Below, piece after piece: positions 1 through 11,699 of a stretch of 64,000 bases of DNA (its first letter is position 1; each line of letters opens with the position of its first letter). The notes under the pieces are model-generated. The model had not been told where the DNA came from and searched no databases. It worked only from the letters and a program-made list of their open reading frames with translations. A program made the translations under genes and the position numbers. Source of the stretch: Dioscorea cayenensis subsp. rotundata (Eukaryota > Streptophyta > Magnoliopsida > Dioscoreales > Dioscoreaceae); contig NC_052482.1 of the NCBI RefSeq assembly GCF_009730915.1, positions 3,348,001 through 3,412,000 on the forward strand, written 5' to 3'.

Positions 1-399
1 TTTTAAACGGAAACATAAAATACTAAACAACAAACTAAGTATTAAATATCAAAAACAAATATTAAACAAAAACGTTACATATTAAATGAAAATTTATGTA
101 GTTACATATAAAACACACAATGTTAAATAAAAAATATATTTAATAAACAAAAAATACATTTCTTAAGCGGGCAAAATTAGATTTTTAAATAAAATAAATT
201 GATGCAATGATGGAGAAATAAGTAAAATTAAAAACACTTAAAAGAAGATTGAAATATGGACGGTAGTGAAAGTTTGAAACAATCTAGGGACTTTTATGTA
301 ATTTGGCCTTTTAAATAATAATTCTTTTCAAGAAATCAAATTTGTGCACTTTCATGAGCTGGAAGCAACCATATATTATTTTGGTTATCTTTCCATTTA
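1..399. other. AT-rich intergenic sequence
   Basis: This stretch is strongly AT-rich, with many stop codons in all frames. I see no gene, no long repeat and no recognisable RNA gene in it. Confidence 0.6.
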
Positions 400-579
400 C
401 TACAACCACATCACGTGACTCTGTGTCTCCATTTTTTTAAACAACCACCCATGCATCACGTGACTCCACTGCCAGAAGAGCCCTCCATCCTTTCCCTTGC
501 TCTTATTCCTCCACTCAACTCCAACTCAAAAAGATCAAACCAAAAGCAAAAGAAAAAGGAAAAAAAAAAAACTCAAAGC
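400..579 (+). promoter_or_regulatory. Putative promoter with two G-boxes
   Basis: Two perfect CACGTG G-box cores lie at 412-417 and 457-462. Each sits in a repeated context, an ACAACCAC-like block followed by ATCACGTGACTC, so the region looks like a short tandem duplication of a bZIP/bHLH binding site. A pyrimidine-rich, then A-rich leader follows. Downstream are a copy of the 3' end of the methyltransferase gene and a small possible first exon, so a transcription unit may start near 480-560. This is inference from motifs only. Confidence 0.35.
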
Positions 580-582
580 TCA

Positions 583-703
583 AGAACTCTTCAAATCACT
601 ATGAGATCTGGTTTGAGTTCCGGAGATCGAAAGCTTGGATTTTGGCCGTGAGATCTTGAGATTTCCAATTTTTGCTCTTCTTGGATCTCCCGATGGGGCT
701 TGC
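583..703 (+). repeat. Dispersed copy of the 3' end of the methyltransferase gene
   Basis: Positions 595-665 match 5498-5570, the last codons and stop region of the methyltransferase gene, almost base for base: CACTATGAGATCTGGTTTGA and onward through the AAGCTTGGATTTTGG block. Weaker similarity continues to about 703 (CTCTTC-GATCTC-GGTTGCAT pattern). Only the last 12 or so codons and the start of the 3' region are present, in the same orientation and about 4.9 kb upstream of the source. It is a gene fragment, not a gene. Confidence 0.75.
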
Positions 704-717
704 ATATGGTTTATACT

Positions 718-780
718 ATGGACCAGAACCTCCGCCGTGGCGCCTTCTATCAGATGATTAGGGTTTCCCTTCTCTCTGAG
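718..780 (+). other. Possible short first exon of an unrecognised gene
   Basis: An ATG at 718 opens a 21-codon stretch that is GC-richer than its surroundings. It starts MDQNLRRGAFYQ and ends at GAG followed by GT, a possible splice donor, although GTTCGC is a poor donor. The duplicated methyltransferase fragment would be its 5' leader. I could not find a convincing partner exon. A short open stretch at about 2491-2595, ending in PPPIAST and a stop, is a candidate last exon. I do not recognise either piece. Confidence 0.2.
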
Positions 781-2480
781 GTTCGCATGCTTCTCCTTCT
801 CTTCTCCCTCAATCTTATTTCTTTTCTTTTCAATGTTTGGATTCATTGTTTGATCTTTTAATTAGGGTTCCGCGTTAATTTTGCTTTTTTTCCAAAAAAA
901 AAAAATTTTTTTTGGTTGATTTATCGGTGGTTGAAGGGAACGAGAAGAAAAGGGGGACTCTTGTGGGGGATTCAACTATGAGTTGATATATTTGGGTTTT
1001 TATTATGCAATCTGAATGCTAGTTGTTCGTGTTCTATTTCCATTTTCCATGATTTTGTTTGCGCTTGATTGTTTGTTTATTTTGTGATTAATCAGTCTGC
1101 ATGTTGGAAAAATTTTGTTTGAATTTCATAATGTTTCTACAGAACAGCTTTGTATGAGATCTTGGCCTCTTTTGGACAAAAAAGTGAATTTTTTTTTTCC
1201 TTTCAATTTTTGATGTTTTGATGTTCTTTAAATGTTTTTGATACTTCTATATATGTTTGAGCTTACTTGCAGTGCATGTTCTGATGATTTATATTATTTG
1301 TTCTCTTGTTGAATGTTCCCACTGAAAAATAAACATTGATAGTTATTCTACATGCAGCTTTTAATATTTTATGGAATTATTATTTTATCATGAATTCTAT
1401 TGAAACATCAAAGTTTTTGGCATGCAATCAAGTGACAAAAATATTTTATTTCCATGCCACTTAATTAACTAAAATGTCAATCTTACCTATACTATTACGT
1501 CATGTATTAACTATCTCATTTAGTTGGCACCTATTCAATTCGTATAAACATCTTATTTTGTGAAAGATATCGAAATCTAAATTGACACTTGAGCTATGCA
1601 ATTAAAATTTTAAATTAGTCCTATATGCTAGAAATTGAGAATGAAGAAAAGTTGCTATAAAATTGTCTTGGATTTTGCAGGTTGATTTTTGAAGCGAAAT
1701 TTGCATGTTGTGTTCGTCTTGCACTATAGTGTGTTGATCATTTTTGTTTCAGTTTCACAGATTTTATTTAAACTGGTGCACTTGGTATTTGTTTATTTTG
1801 CTTTTCTTTACCCTACTTCTTGCATCTGTTATGGTTTATTCCTTCTAAGATGCATCAACTTTAAATGCAGCAAACCCTTTTGGCCAATGTTGATCAAAAT
1901 AATCTTTTCTATGCATTCAAGGTCATTGTTACAACTTTATTTTCAAAAAAATGTAATATATTCTCTCTTTTGTATTCGAGAAAGATATTTTCCTCCCAAT
2001 CTTAACAAAATGCACTTTTTAAACTTAATAAGTGACCATGTTTCCTTTGACTAGCTTTTTGATTTTGGCCCCAACAATGGATGCAAATGTTCTAGCTTGT
2101 TTCTTTGATTTGTTTGCAGGAGTTAAATTCACAGTTATGGTCATTGTCACAAATTACATTGATTCTATTCCTTTAAATTGTTTATTGTCAGTGGTTTTGT
2201 TCTGCTATTTGTTTACGTCTTTCCTATTTTCTTATGGTGATGTTCTTTATGTCTACATTGAATCATAAATATATTTTTTTTTAATTTGGAAGTGATTGTA
2301 GATTCATGGCTTCCAATAAAAGAAACCCTCACTGTTAATTACCTTAATAGTACTATGGGAACCTCTAATTCAAAATATATAATGTTTAGCTTTTGGCTTG
2401 TAGTTTCATGGTGCATCTGTTTTTCTTTTTACATGATACCGCGGGAAGATATGCCTCTGATGCCATCTAATCATGCTCCA
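781..2480. other. Noncoding stretch, possibly intronic
   Basis: The sequence is T-rich and AT-rich, without coding-like composition. The open frames between 1689 and 2489 are low-complexity F/L/S-rich translations of T-rich DNA and are not supported as genes. The T-rich composition on the plus strand is typical of plant introns, which fits a transcription unit starting upstream but does not prove it. Confidence 0.4.
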
Positions 2481-2589
2481 AATAGGTGACTTCGAGATGT
2501 ATATATCAAGGGACAACTTTAATCCAATTGTTCTAATCCCTGCTATGTATCCAAATGGCCTGCGGAATCAACCACCACCAATTGCTTCA

Positions 2590-2885
2590 ACTTAGCAATC
2601 TTGATTAATGATCATGGAATGAATCATGAATTGATTGGCTTCAATAACCTTGAGCTTTTCTTCTAATGGATTGATCATCCGTTCTTTCCACACGGCACCA
2701 AAGGCATCAAAGAGCTGCTCTAACGGTTGCAGTCGTTGGGCCTCAGTGCAGTAATGCAACTGTCAGGACAACTCTTTGACGCCATGCGGAAAGAACGGAT
2801 GATCAATCTATTAGAAGAATAGCTCAAGGTTATTGAAGCCAATCAATTCATGATTTATTCCATCATCATCAATCAAGATTGCTAA
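2590..2885. repeat. Imperfect inverted repeat with ~97-bp arms (hairpin)
   Basis: Positions 2604-2700 read as the reverse complement of 2787-2883 with roughly nine in ten bases matching. The arms contain GGAAAGAACGGATGATCAAT / ATTGATCATCCGTTCTTTCC and CAAGGTTATTGAAGCCAATC. The loop is about 86 bases. Transcription through it would give a long, nearly perfect stem. The arms are less AT-rich than the flanks and look like a fragment of coding sequence, although no long frame stays open. Confidence 0.8.
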
Positions 2886-3681
2886 GATGAAGTAACTGGT
2901 TCAAGCTCTAGTGAGCTTGGTTGCTAAGTGTGATGATGACGGAGCTGCACATCATCAAGAGAAGCTCTTGGATGAAGTGGAGTTAGGCTTTGTTTTTAGC
3001 GTTGGTTCAGTTGGAGCTGATTGAGCTGGAGCTGGATATTGGAAATCTCATGTTCATGGCAAAAAAATAAACAAACAATTAAATAAATGCCACATTGTAA
3101 AAACATGATATTAATTTTTAATTTAAATTTTCTTAATTTAAATAAGTAATAATATATACATAATATATATATATATATATAAGAGACTATGGGTGGGATT
3201 GGGAATTATAGAGAGAGGGCATGGAAAAAGGGCCGGTCTCTATTTGTAGATTTTGAATATGCTAATGTTCAAAACATTGACTCGTGTGTGTGTGTATATA
3301 CTAATGTTATATCTATACTTATATAAGTGGTTGGGAATAGGAAAATAATGTTTCCAAGGTTATTATGAGTAGTTTTACTGTGAAAACAAATTTATCAAGA
3401 TAATGGGGTTTAATTTAAAATCTTTTGTAAAAATGGAAATACACCCAAAATTTGTTTACAAAATTCTCCAATTTCATTTGTTTGATAGATTGGAAAAATT
3501 AATTATACTCAGAGATAAGAACCTAAAATGTAGTATTCCCACCTATTTTGAGTTCATTAAAGTCCCACTGATTCATGTGATTTATGTCTAGGTAGATGCA
3601 AACCTTAATACAACTGATCTGAATACATCTACATGATTCTCTCTTGCATACTTATCTGAATAAATCCATATTTATCAAAAA

Positions 3682-3860
3682 TAAATAATTATATATTCTT
3701 AATTAATTTTTGATAGAAAATAGATTTTGAGATTTTTTTTTTTTTTGGAGAGATTTTGTGTTATTTAACCAAATAATTATATATCCTTAATTATTTTTTA
3801 ATTGAAAATTGGATTTTGAGATTTTTATTTTATAGATTTTGTGCTCTTTAATCAAACAAA
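3682..3860. repeat. Two-copy tandem duplication, ~88 bp
   Basis: The block AATAATTATATAT(T/C)CTTAATTA, then GATTTTGAGATTTTT, then GATTTTGTG(T/C)T occurs twice in direct orientation, at about 3684-3765 and 3772-3855. The copies differ at several bases and in the length of a T run. The rest of 2900-4480 is plain AT-rich DNA with a TA microsatellite near 3160-3181. Confidence 0.65.
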
Positions 3861-4548
3861 AAGTGGTCTAATTCAAGACCTAAAACTATAGATTATCATC
3901 GTTATTACACCATACCATAAAACAATTGATTCAAGTTATAGCTAAAAGCTTACACCATGACATACAACATTGTAATTATTATTATTGTTTTTTAAATAAT
4001 ATAAATAAATTGTCACAAATACATTTTATTTATGTCTCAATGATACATTGAGAAAAAAGTAAAATTTTTCTTTTATATAATAGTCAAATGTCTTATAATT
4101 TGATTTCACTCTAAAGTCAAAAATTTTAAATAGATTTAAACTTCAGCATAGAAGATTACAGTTATTATTAGGTTTACCTTCTAAGTTAGAGCTTTTATAG
4201 CTTTTTTAAATTATATAAATTTATTTATTTTTTAAACTGGACTATGGATATATATATTCATCTTATTCTTTTTATTTGACATACACAATATTTGATGAGA
4301 CAAGATATATTACATATTTTTACAGATGGAGAGGTGAAAATGAAAAATAGTTGTATAATATGGAAAACTTAATTAAATATTTTTATTTTTTAAATACTAA
4401 ACAACTATTTAATCTTGTCAGAAAAAATTATTTATTTTTAATAAAAACAAAGAACCATTTTTTTCTAATTATTATTATTATCCTTGCTGATGTCGGTGCA
4501 GAGTAGTAAAATCAATAAAAAAATTCAAAAGCCTTTAGCTCGATTAGA

Positions 4549-4566
4549 TCTCTCTCTCTCTCTCTC
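4549..4566 (+). promoter_or_regulatory. CT-repeat in the 5' leader of the methyltransferase gene
   Basis: A pure CT dinucleotide run lies 12 bases before the ATG at 4578. Pyrimidine patches of this kind are common near plant transcription starts and in 5' leaders. Confidence 0.4.
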
Positions 4567-4577
4567 GGAGTTCATCA

Positions 4578-5536
4578 ATGGCGTCTTCTCCGACGAGGGC
4601 AGTCGTCCTTGTTCTTCTCTCCGCCGCCGGTGCCCTCTTCCTTCTCCGCCTCCTCCCTTCCCCTCCCCCTTCCTGCTCCTGCCCTCCTTCTCTCTCCTCC
4701 TCCTCCTCCTCCTCCGTCCCCCATGAAGACCCCATCTCCCCCTCCTCCTCCGACCTCCAATGGCTCAAATCCCTAATCAAACTCAACTCCCTCGCTGATC
4801 CTCCCTCCTCTCCGTCCGGCTGGCACTCCCTTCGCAAGGGCATCAATCCCCGCTCCCGCGCCCAGCAGCTCGAGGATCTCGTTCACTTCAAGGGCATCTC
4901 CCACTATGAGGACGCCAACGCATCCTCCCACACTCCTCTCTCTTGCCCGCCTGAGCTCTTGGTCGAGGAGCACCATTCCAACTATGGCGAACCCTGGGCC
5001 GGTGGCCGCGATGTCTTCGAGTTCCTCGCTTCTACCACTTCCCTTTCCCCCTCCGCCCACGTCCTCGAGATCGGCTGCGGCACTCTCCGCGTTGGCCTCC
5101 ACTTCATCCGCCACCTCCTCCCTTCCCATTTCCACTGCCTCGAGCGTGACGACCTCTCCCTCCATGCCGCTCTCCGCTATGAGCTCCCCTCCCATGGCCT
5201 TCTCCATAAACGTCCCCTTGATCTTGAAGGGCGATGACATGGATTTCACTAGGTTTGGCTCAGGTTTTGAGTATGATTTGATCTATGCCAGCGCTGTTTT
5301 CTTGCATATGCCGGACACGCTGGTGTGGACGGGGGTTGGAGAGGCTTGCCAGGAGGTTGAAGCCTCAGAAAGGCAGGATTTTTGTTTCTCATAATATTAA
5401 GTTCTGTTCGAGATTGGGAGGGGATGAGTGTACCAGGAGGCTTCGGAGCCTGGGGTTGGAGTATGTTGGGAAGCACACTCATGATAGTTTGCTCTTCAAT
5501 CACTATGAGATCTGGTTTGAGTTCCGGAGACTGTAA
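4578..5536 (+). CDS. SAM-dependent methyltransferase superfamily protein, membrane-anchored, two apparent frameshifts
   Basis: Single exon of about 319 codons. The protein begins with a short N-terminus, a hydrophobic segment (residues 9-26, AVVLVLLSAAGALFLLRLL), then a proline/serine linker, which suggests a signal anchor in an endomembrane. The methyltransferase fold follows, with motif I VLEIGCGTLRVG at about residues 156-167 for SAM binding. The reading frame shifts twice: near 5215-5225 (CCCCTTG) and near 5333 (ACGGGGGTTG). Each shift is explained by one extra base, and conserved sequence resumes in the next frame (ILKGDDMDFTRFG, then RLKPQKGRIFVSHNI) through to the stop at 5534-5536. 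The first frame alone stops at 5237. The 5' half is very GC-rich. The family is an uncharacterised plant methyltransferase-like protein and its substrate is unknown to me. It is either a very recent pseudogene or, more likely, an intact gene with consensus errors. Confidence 0.8.
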
Positions 5537-8500
5537 GCTTGGATTTTGGCTGTGAGATCTTGAGATTTTTTTTTCTCTCTTCTCTGATCTCGCGAAAGAG
5601 GTTGCATTCACTTGCAGGTATTTTCTTGAAGAGCTTTTCTCTGTGATGATTTTGTGAAATGCAATTAGAAGATAGTTGAGCGAGAAAGGTTTACTTGCTT
5701 GATTCTGTTAAGATTCACATTAGCTAGTGACTCAGAATTCATTGTATCTGATTTTTGTTTTCATGTGTACCTATGGATTATTGTCACATTCTTGAAGTTG
5801 AGCTTACGAAATGTTGCATTTTGTTTGTTCTTAGGCACACAGATTGCTTCATTGGCTTTCTATTGTCTTGTTACTGAAATATAGTGAAGATGAAGGATTT
5901 CTTTACTCCTCTTTTATCTTTTTGTTTTGCATTGTTTGTTCTTGCGCATCTGAATATTTCCTCCTTTAAGTGGTTTGTATATTGCCTATTGTGGACCTCA
6001 TCTTTTCTTAATATTGCTGTTCTTATGGCATTGTCAGGTTTTGTAATTTTTGTTTGTTTGTTTGTGCGTGCACCCGTGCGAGTGTGTGTGTGTGGATGTT
6101 TTTCTTAAATTTTGCTTTGCTTCCTTTGTCTATTAAGTTTATCCAATTGAATGGTCAATGTTACTGCTTCCGTGAGCACAAGGATTGATTTGAAAATGAT
6201 GCCCGTTATTTCCATGTTTGAATCTGATGATTGTTACGCCAATGTTGTTGTACTTTTTTCTTTCAAAATGGCACTTTTGTAAAGTGAAATAAATAAATAA
6301 ATAAACAGAGCAAATTATTAGAGTTTACATTTTCTGCCATATTTGAAGTTGATTTATACCATGGAATCATGGTTCACAGGAGAAACACCAGATGGTGAGA
6401 GTGTGAGAGGGTGATTGTGTCGCTCTTGTATTTACCAATACTAGTTCTGGACCTATTATATTAAAAGAGTGTGGTTATTTTCCAATGGCAACCACATTCT
6501 GGAGTAGTTGTTGCTTTGCATCTATTTTTACAAAATTTGTTTGGAAATATTCATTTTTTTTTTTTTGGGGTAATTTTTGGTCGTGAAGATTTGCTTATTT
6601 GTATGTTAGTTTCTATAGTTGTACTTCTTTCTCATTGGCTTGCCGTAGGTATAACTTGTAATGGCTAACGGGGGTAGAATCTATATAAGAAGATGATGTG
6701 TTAGTAATACTAATCATTAGTTCATCCTTCCTGAATGTGTGTCATACTAGATCCCATATTAAACTCTTCTAACATGATCGTATAACATTAGGCCGATTGC
6801 AAGGACCTCTTTATGAAAAATTGGTTTGTGATATGGATATGTTAATTTCAACTTTCTAGTTGGCGCTGGTAATCTTGTGTTTACACAGTTTGAAATTGCA
6901 TGGACATGTCGTAGCTGCTTTCTTTGAGTGCCAGAAGCTTTTTACATGACTTGTTCTCTACTTTGGTACTCATGATGCCTAAAGAAGATGAGACTGACTA
7001 AATCTTACAAAAGCTCATTACTTCTTTTTTGTTTTCTATGTGAGGTTTTCTTTGTCTAAATCTTTTGAGTGGTTTAGTTGATTCCATCTTCTTTGTTCAT
7101 TTGATGTAGCACTAAATCCATTACTGGTTTGATACCATTGAAGTATCTACTTGGCCTTGTGGGTGGCTGATTGACATGAATTAAAAGTTAATTGCAAAAA
7201 AATCATGGTAGGCCAAATAGAAAATATTAGGTATGCTGAATATCATAATTATGAAAGGATATCATGGTTGGTATTATAACATAATTATAGGAGATTTGCA
7301 TGTAGGTCCTTGGCTACAAAAGATAGATAATCGTTTGTTGTTTGGTATTCATTCTTATGAGCAGTCTTATCGCCATTGTTTCTGTTTTGTCATTTGTGGG
7401 ATAAATCTCCCTAGCATTTATACTTTGGGTCCTGAACCATTTACCAATCTTTGGCTGATCTTGACAAGGGGTTACAACATTGTGTGTTATCAATTGGTAT
7501 CTATATGAATGTTCATGATTTTATACACACAATGTTGGTTCTTTGATTGTCTCATAATTATCTTTTTGCTAATAATCAAAGTTTGAGGTTAAGATCATTT
7601 GTGGTTCATATTTGAAGTTGCTACACAGATAATTAATTTTGGATCATGTTGCTGATTATTATCAGTGCCTAACTTGTTGATCATTACTGAAAAATCCATC
7701 CGAAAAGGTAAATTGGCCAGGTAGGGTGAATCAGTGCCCTATTGGAAGCAATTCATGGTGTATTTGTGATTTGATTTTTCATATGCTGACAGGAATCAAA
7801 CATATCACTTGCTTCTCGACTGAAACATAGTTGATTCATATATGTTTATCATCAATTGTTGTTTTCCTGTTTATCTTATCTGCAAGTATCAAGCTTTACA
7901 TGTTCTAATGTTCTGTCGCGTGTTTTTTCCCCCCGACTGATGTATTTCTGAATCTGGAAACAGGATGATTTTTTGGGTCTTTTTTTAGTGTTCTCATGTA
8001 CAACTAATGTCTGAATTGCTGTTTCTGAATGTTTTTATCTAATTCATTTCCACTTCTCATGCTTTGCCCAATTGAATGCCAAAATCATTGAAATGAAGGC
8101 AGTTCAATTGAATGTTGAAATTATTGAAATGAATGTAAAGTTTTGTCAATGTGTTTGACTTTTATCAATTATCCATTTAAAATATGTTTCCATTGTTGAT
8201 AATGTATAAATCAATTTGCATTTTTGTAACTTATCTACCCATATTGAGTTTTAATGAAATTGGATTTTTTTTTAATATATAATTATTTATTTATCTGCTG
8301 AAAAAGTAAGCCCCTAAAATCTTTCATTATTTGTTGCTTAGCCCTGAATGATGGACAAATTTAAGTTGATTAATATATTTTTACAACCTTTATTGTACAT
8401 TTCATTTATGATCAAATTATCCCTTCATTAAAATCATTTTTGAAGCTTAATAATTTTTAGCCCTTGTAAATTCATTTCTTGGAAGTTTAATAATTTCTCT

Positions 8501-9076
8501 TTTATCAAAGACAAAAGTTGATAAAAGTAAACAGAACATTTTTGAATAGTGGTTTTACATGGCTTAAAAAGAGAAAGACAAGCTCACCAACTTTTCATAA
8601 GAGAAGAGAAAAGGCAATTTTTGTTTTTTAACAGTACAGAAAATAATAATACTTTTTTATAATAACTGTTTTACCCCTCTTAGTTATAAAACAAAGATAC
8701 TAATTCACCATTTATAGTCTTTGTCCAGAGTATGTTTTCTTGCTGTCTCTGTTTTATAAGACATCAGATCCAACATGTTTATTGTTTCATTTTGCTCATG
8801 TTTCTGTATATAAATATTAAAGATAAAAATCCAATCATTCATTTATTCAGACAAAATCTCAGAAAAAAAAAGTACAAAGCCATTTTTTTAAAAAGCACAA
8901 GAAAGAATTAAACTCTCTCCACACAAATAAAATTCATAAATTACAATGATTAGCTCACAATCCTGAAATAAAAAAAATCAATCTCACTCAATGTTATCAA
9001 CTCATCTCACATTGAATCAATCAATATGGTATTGAACAACAAAGAAAGCTCAAACAAATCTAAATTGTTGTTCTTC
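5537..9076. other. Gene-free stretch between convergent methyltransferase and kinesin genes
   Basis: About 3.5 kb of AT-rich, T-rich DNA. The first few hundred bases are probably the 3' UTR of the methyltransferase. Short GT and AAAT repeats occur near 6075 and 6290. A small direct duplication (CAATTGAATG..AAATCATTGAAATGAA) lies at about 8071-8135. Scattered open frames are low-complexity and unsupported. Confidence 0.5.
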
Positions 9077-11596
9077 TCAAGTTAGATCAGACATTCTCCT
9101 TCTGTGCTGATACAATGTAGCTCGAAAATTCGGGTATGATCCAGTGATCCTTCGACTCCGAGTAGCCAAACTTGGCTTCAAATCGGAGCTGTTGTAGCTA
9201 TTGTTCTCCGAACTTTCAAGACAATGAAAATCTTTAACCTTCGTGCTGTCAGTTTCACTAGTCACTAGTTTGCTCTTAAAGTATCGGGGTTTCAATTTCG
9301 GTCGGGAATCAGAATAACTCAAAGACTGAGATCCTAAAACATCGATACTATGCACCATACCGAGTCTAGACTTCCTCATTCTCTGATTCACTTCCCCCGA
9401 TGCACATTGCCTCAAACGGCTACATGTTGTCGAAAGTCATGAAATGAGGAAGCGAACTGCAATGTAGTTTGCCAGCTGGTCTTTCGGTTGTTTTAGGACT
9501 TTCGACAACTTCAATATGTTGTATTACCAAAGGACTTGTAGGTGACCCTTTTTGTTCTTCAACAAGTTTCTTTTTTTCGAGCAAAAGGTTTTCAGTTCTC
9601 TCAATCTGATTTCTTAGTTTATGCAGTTCTTCCTCGGCTTCTCTTATCTGCTGATTAAGCTTGGCCATAGCATTCTCCTTTTGTTTCTTTATCTGCAGGT
9701 TAACATAAACATGAACAAAGATTAAAGAAATACGAATGAGATTATCTAATGAGAACAGCAAAGAAACCTAAGCTTGCCTCGGAATTGAAATGCTCTCGAT
9801 TAGACTCTACAGCTCTCACTCTTCTTGCAAAATTCAAAGAGCATACCGTCTCTCCAATATCATCTTTGCAAGGACTTACGTGCACAATCATCAAAACCTT
9901 CGAACCATTACCTGAATCCGTTGCGGTTATAAACATTAAATTAATCAAAAAATTCACAGGTCAAAGGAGTTTAAAAATAGCATTTTGTTGAAGCATATAT
10001 AAAAAGCACCTAAGGAATCACTAAGAAGCTGAGTGAGCTTGCTGTTCCTGTTCAGAAATAACAAAAACACAATTGAATCAAAGAATCTTGGAGAATTATG
10101 AAAATAAAAAATGTATATATGTATAAATATATATATATACCGAAAAGGAATGTGACCGTGTTTCTTTTTAAGTGCGGCGATAACATCACCAAGGGCTGAT
10201 AAAGATAGATTTATCGCCTTTCCCTCATCCATTGTCTGCCCGGTAGCGCCCGTCTTCAGTAGACGCTCACTTCCTCCAAGATCAACCATCCACAGTTTAC
10301 TAACCACCTCATGTCCTTTCACCGCATCTCTCGTTCTCGTGATTGTAATTCTCGTTAAGCTAAATACACAGAACTAAAACAAATAAAATAATTACCGATC
10401 GAAATTAATCTGCAAGAAGGACATAAGACTATAATGTAGCTCAAGAACCCACCAGTGTGATCGGCTCGAGGCCTCATTGACATTAGTCCATGAAGTAGAT
10501 CGAGCTCTCTTCCCCCTCGCATACAACCTCTTGGCTAGTTTTACATCAGGTATCAGTACATCGGTTAGTCCTTCGATCTCCACATACCCGTTACTGCCCG
10601 CAAGTATATTGAGAACACTGCCCACCCAATTCGGCAAACAATAAGTGGCAAATGTGTTGTATTATAGACATAAAACACATTGAGCAACATGATTATTACC
10701 ATTTCTTTTGCGCAAGCAAATCTCTGAGACTACCCAAGTAAACCTCCAACATACTCATTGAGAAAACAAAGGATCCTGATTTATCAAGAGAAGACTGATG
10801 AAATAGTTCTTCGATTGCGCGAGGAACAATTCCCGGTTGATAACTAGTCCCTTCCTATATAGATAAGAACACTTAAAACTCAATGAGAACCAGAATCACA
10901 ACACAAACCTAGAAACATTGTAGTAAACTAACCATTGTGAAAGTCTTGCCAGTGCCTGTCTGACCATAAGCAAAGATACAAACATTATGCCCATCAATTG
11001 CTGATCTAAGAATAGGTTCAACTTCTAAAAACACATCCTCTACAAATTGTTTCACCAAAATGATGAACATTAGCAACAAATTCATATAAAGGAATAAAAG
11101 AACCAAGAATAAAAATCACACCTTGTGTTGAGCTTTGATCAAACACTTTATCTGCACAAAATTCCTTCTTGATTGTCCCTGATGTAACAGTGATCTTCTC
11201 AGCTTCTGAAAACACAAGCTCATGTTTTTTGCTGTTCTTCCCTTGAATCAAAGGCTTCACTCTCCCAAAAACTCTAATGCTTCCTAAAAACCGAGCTTAA
11301 CAAGTTCACAAACATTGAAAAACATAATCAAACAAAGAAAAAACAACCACCTTTAATGTCCAAAATCCTGTTGAGAATTTCCTTCCTCTTGCTGTCCAAA
11401 AACCTCTGTTGACTCCTCAAAGCAGAGATCTCATCTATGAAAACAAAGCGAGTGAGTTAAAAAACCAAAAGAAAAACAACAGAGATCCAATGCGGAAGCA
11501 GAACTCGCCTTGAAGACCAGAGATTTCAAGCTCCAATCTTTCAACATCCTGCTCAGGAACTACATTAACATCCATAAAATCAGGTTGGAACTCCAT
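9077..11596 (-). CDS. Kinesin-14 family motor protein (KIN-14, closest to the KIN-14T type)
   Basis: Ten exons on the minus strand: 11596-11509, 11434-11351, 11283-11122, 11039-10933, 10854-10700, 10617-10453, 10359-10141, 10047-10010, 9911-9778, 9692-9077. They give about 588 residues. The order is a short N-terminal neck coiled coil (16-57), a motor domain with P-loop GQTGTGKT (137-144), switch I NEASSRSH (246-253) and switch II DLGGSER (280-286), then a second coiled coil (385-430) and a basic tail. A neck N-terminal to the motor is typical of minus-end-directed kinesin-14 motors on cytoplasmic or spindle microtubules. Exon phases agree throughout. Two introns use GC donors (after 11509 and after 9778). 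One extra T in ACTTTCG near 9435 creates an early stop at 9420-9422, and the tail resumes in the next frame ([10 protein letters not shown]) to the stop at 9077. The ATG at 11596 is chosen because [11 protein letters not shown] leads directly into the conserved neck. Confidence 0.9.
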
Positions 11597-11657
11597 AAAA
11601 ATCTCAACTTTGAAGAGGATGATGAAGAAGAAAGAGCAAAAGAAAAGATAGAAGGTA

Positions 11658-11658
11658 G

Positions 11659-11690
<32 letters not shown>

Positions 11691-11691
11691 G
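11658..11691. repeat. (TTG)n microsatellite in the kinesin 5' leader
   Basis: Eleven GTT/TTG units lie about 60 bases upstream of the kinesin ATG, so a CAA repeat would be in the 5' UTR of the minus-strand transcript. A pure tract of this kind should be length-polymorphic. Confidence 0.85.
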
Positions 11692-11699
11692 CACTTGCA

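Noticed and set aside
1689-2489. Three open frames of 67-121 codons
   Set aside because: They translate T-rich DNA into F/L/S/I-rich low-complexity protein, have no domain and no codon bias, and resemble intron or intergenic sequence.
4544-5249. Minus-strand open frames over the methyltransferase gene
   Set aside because: They are the antisense of GC-rich coding DNA (Glu/Gly/Arg-rich). The plus strand carries the conserved methyltransferase.
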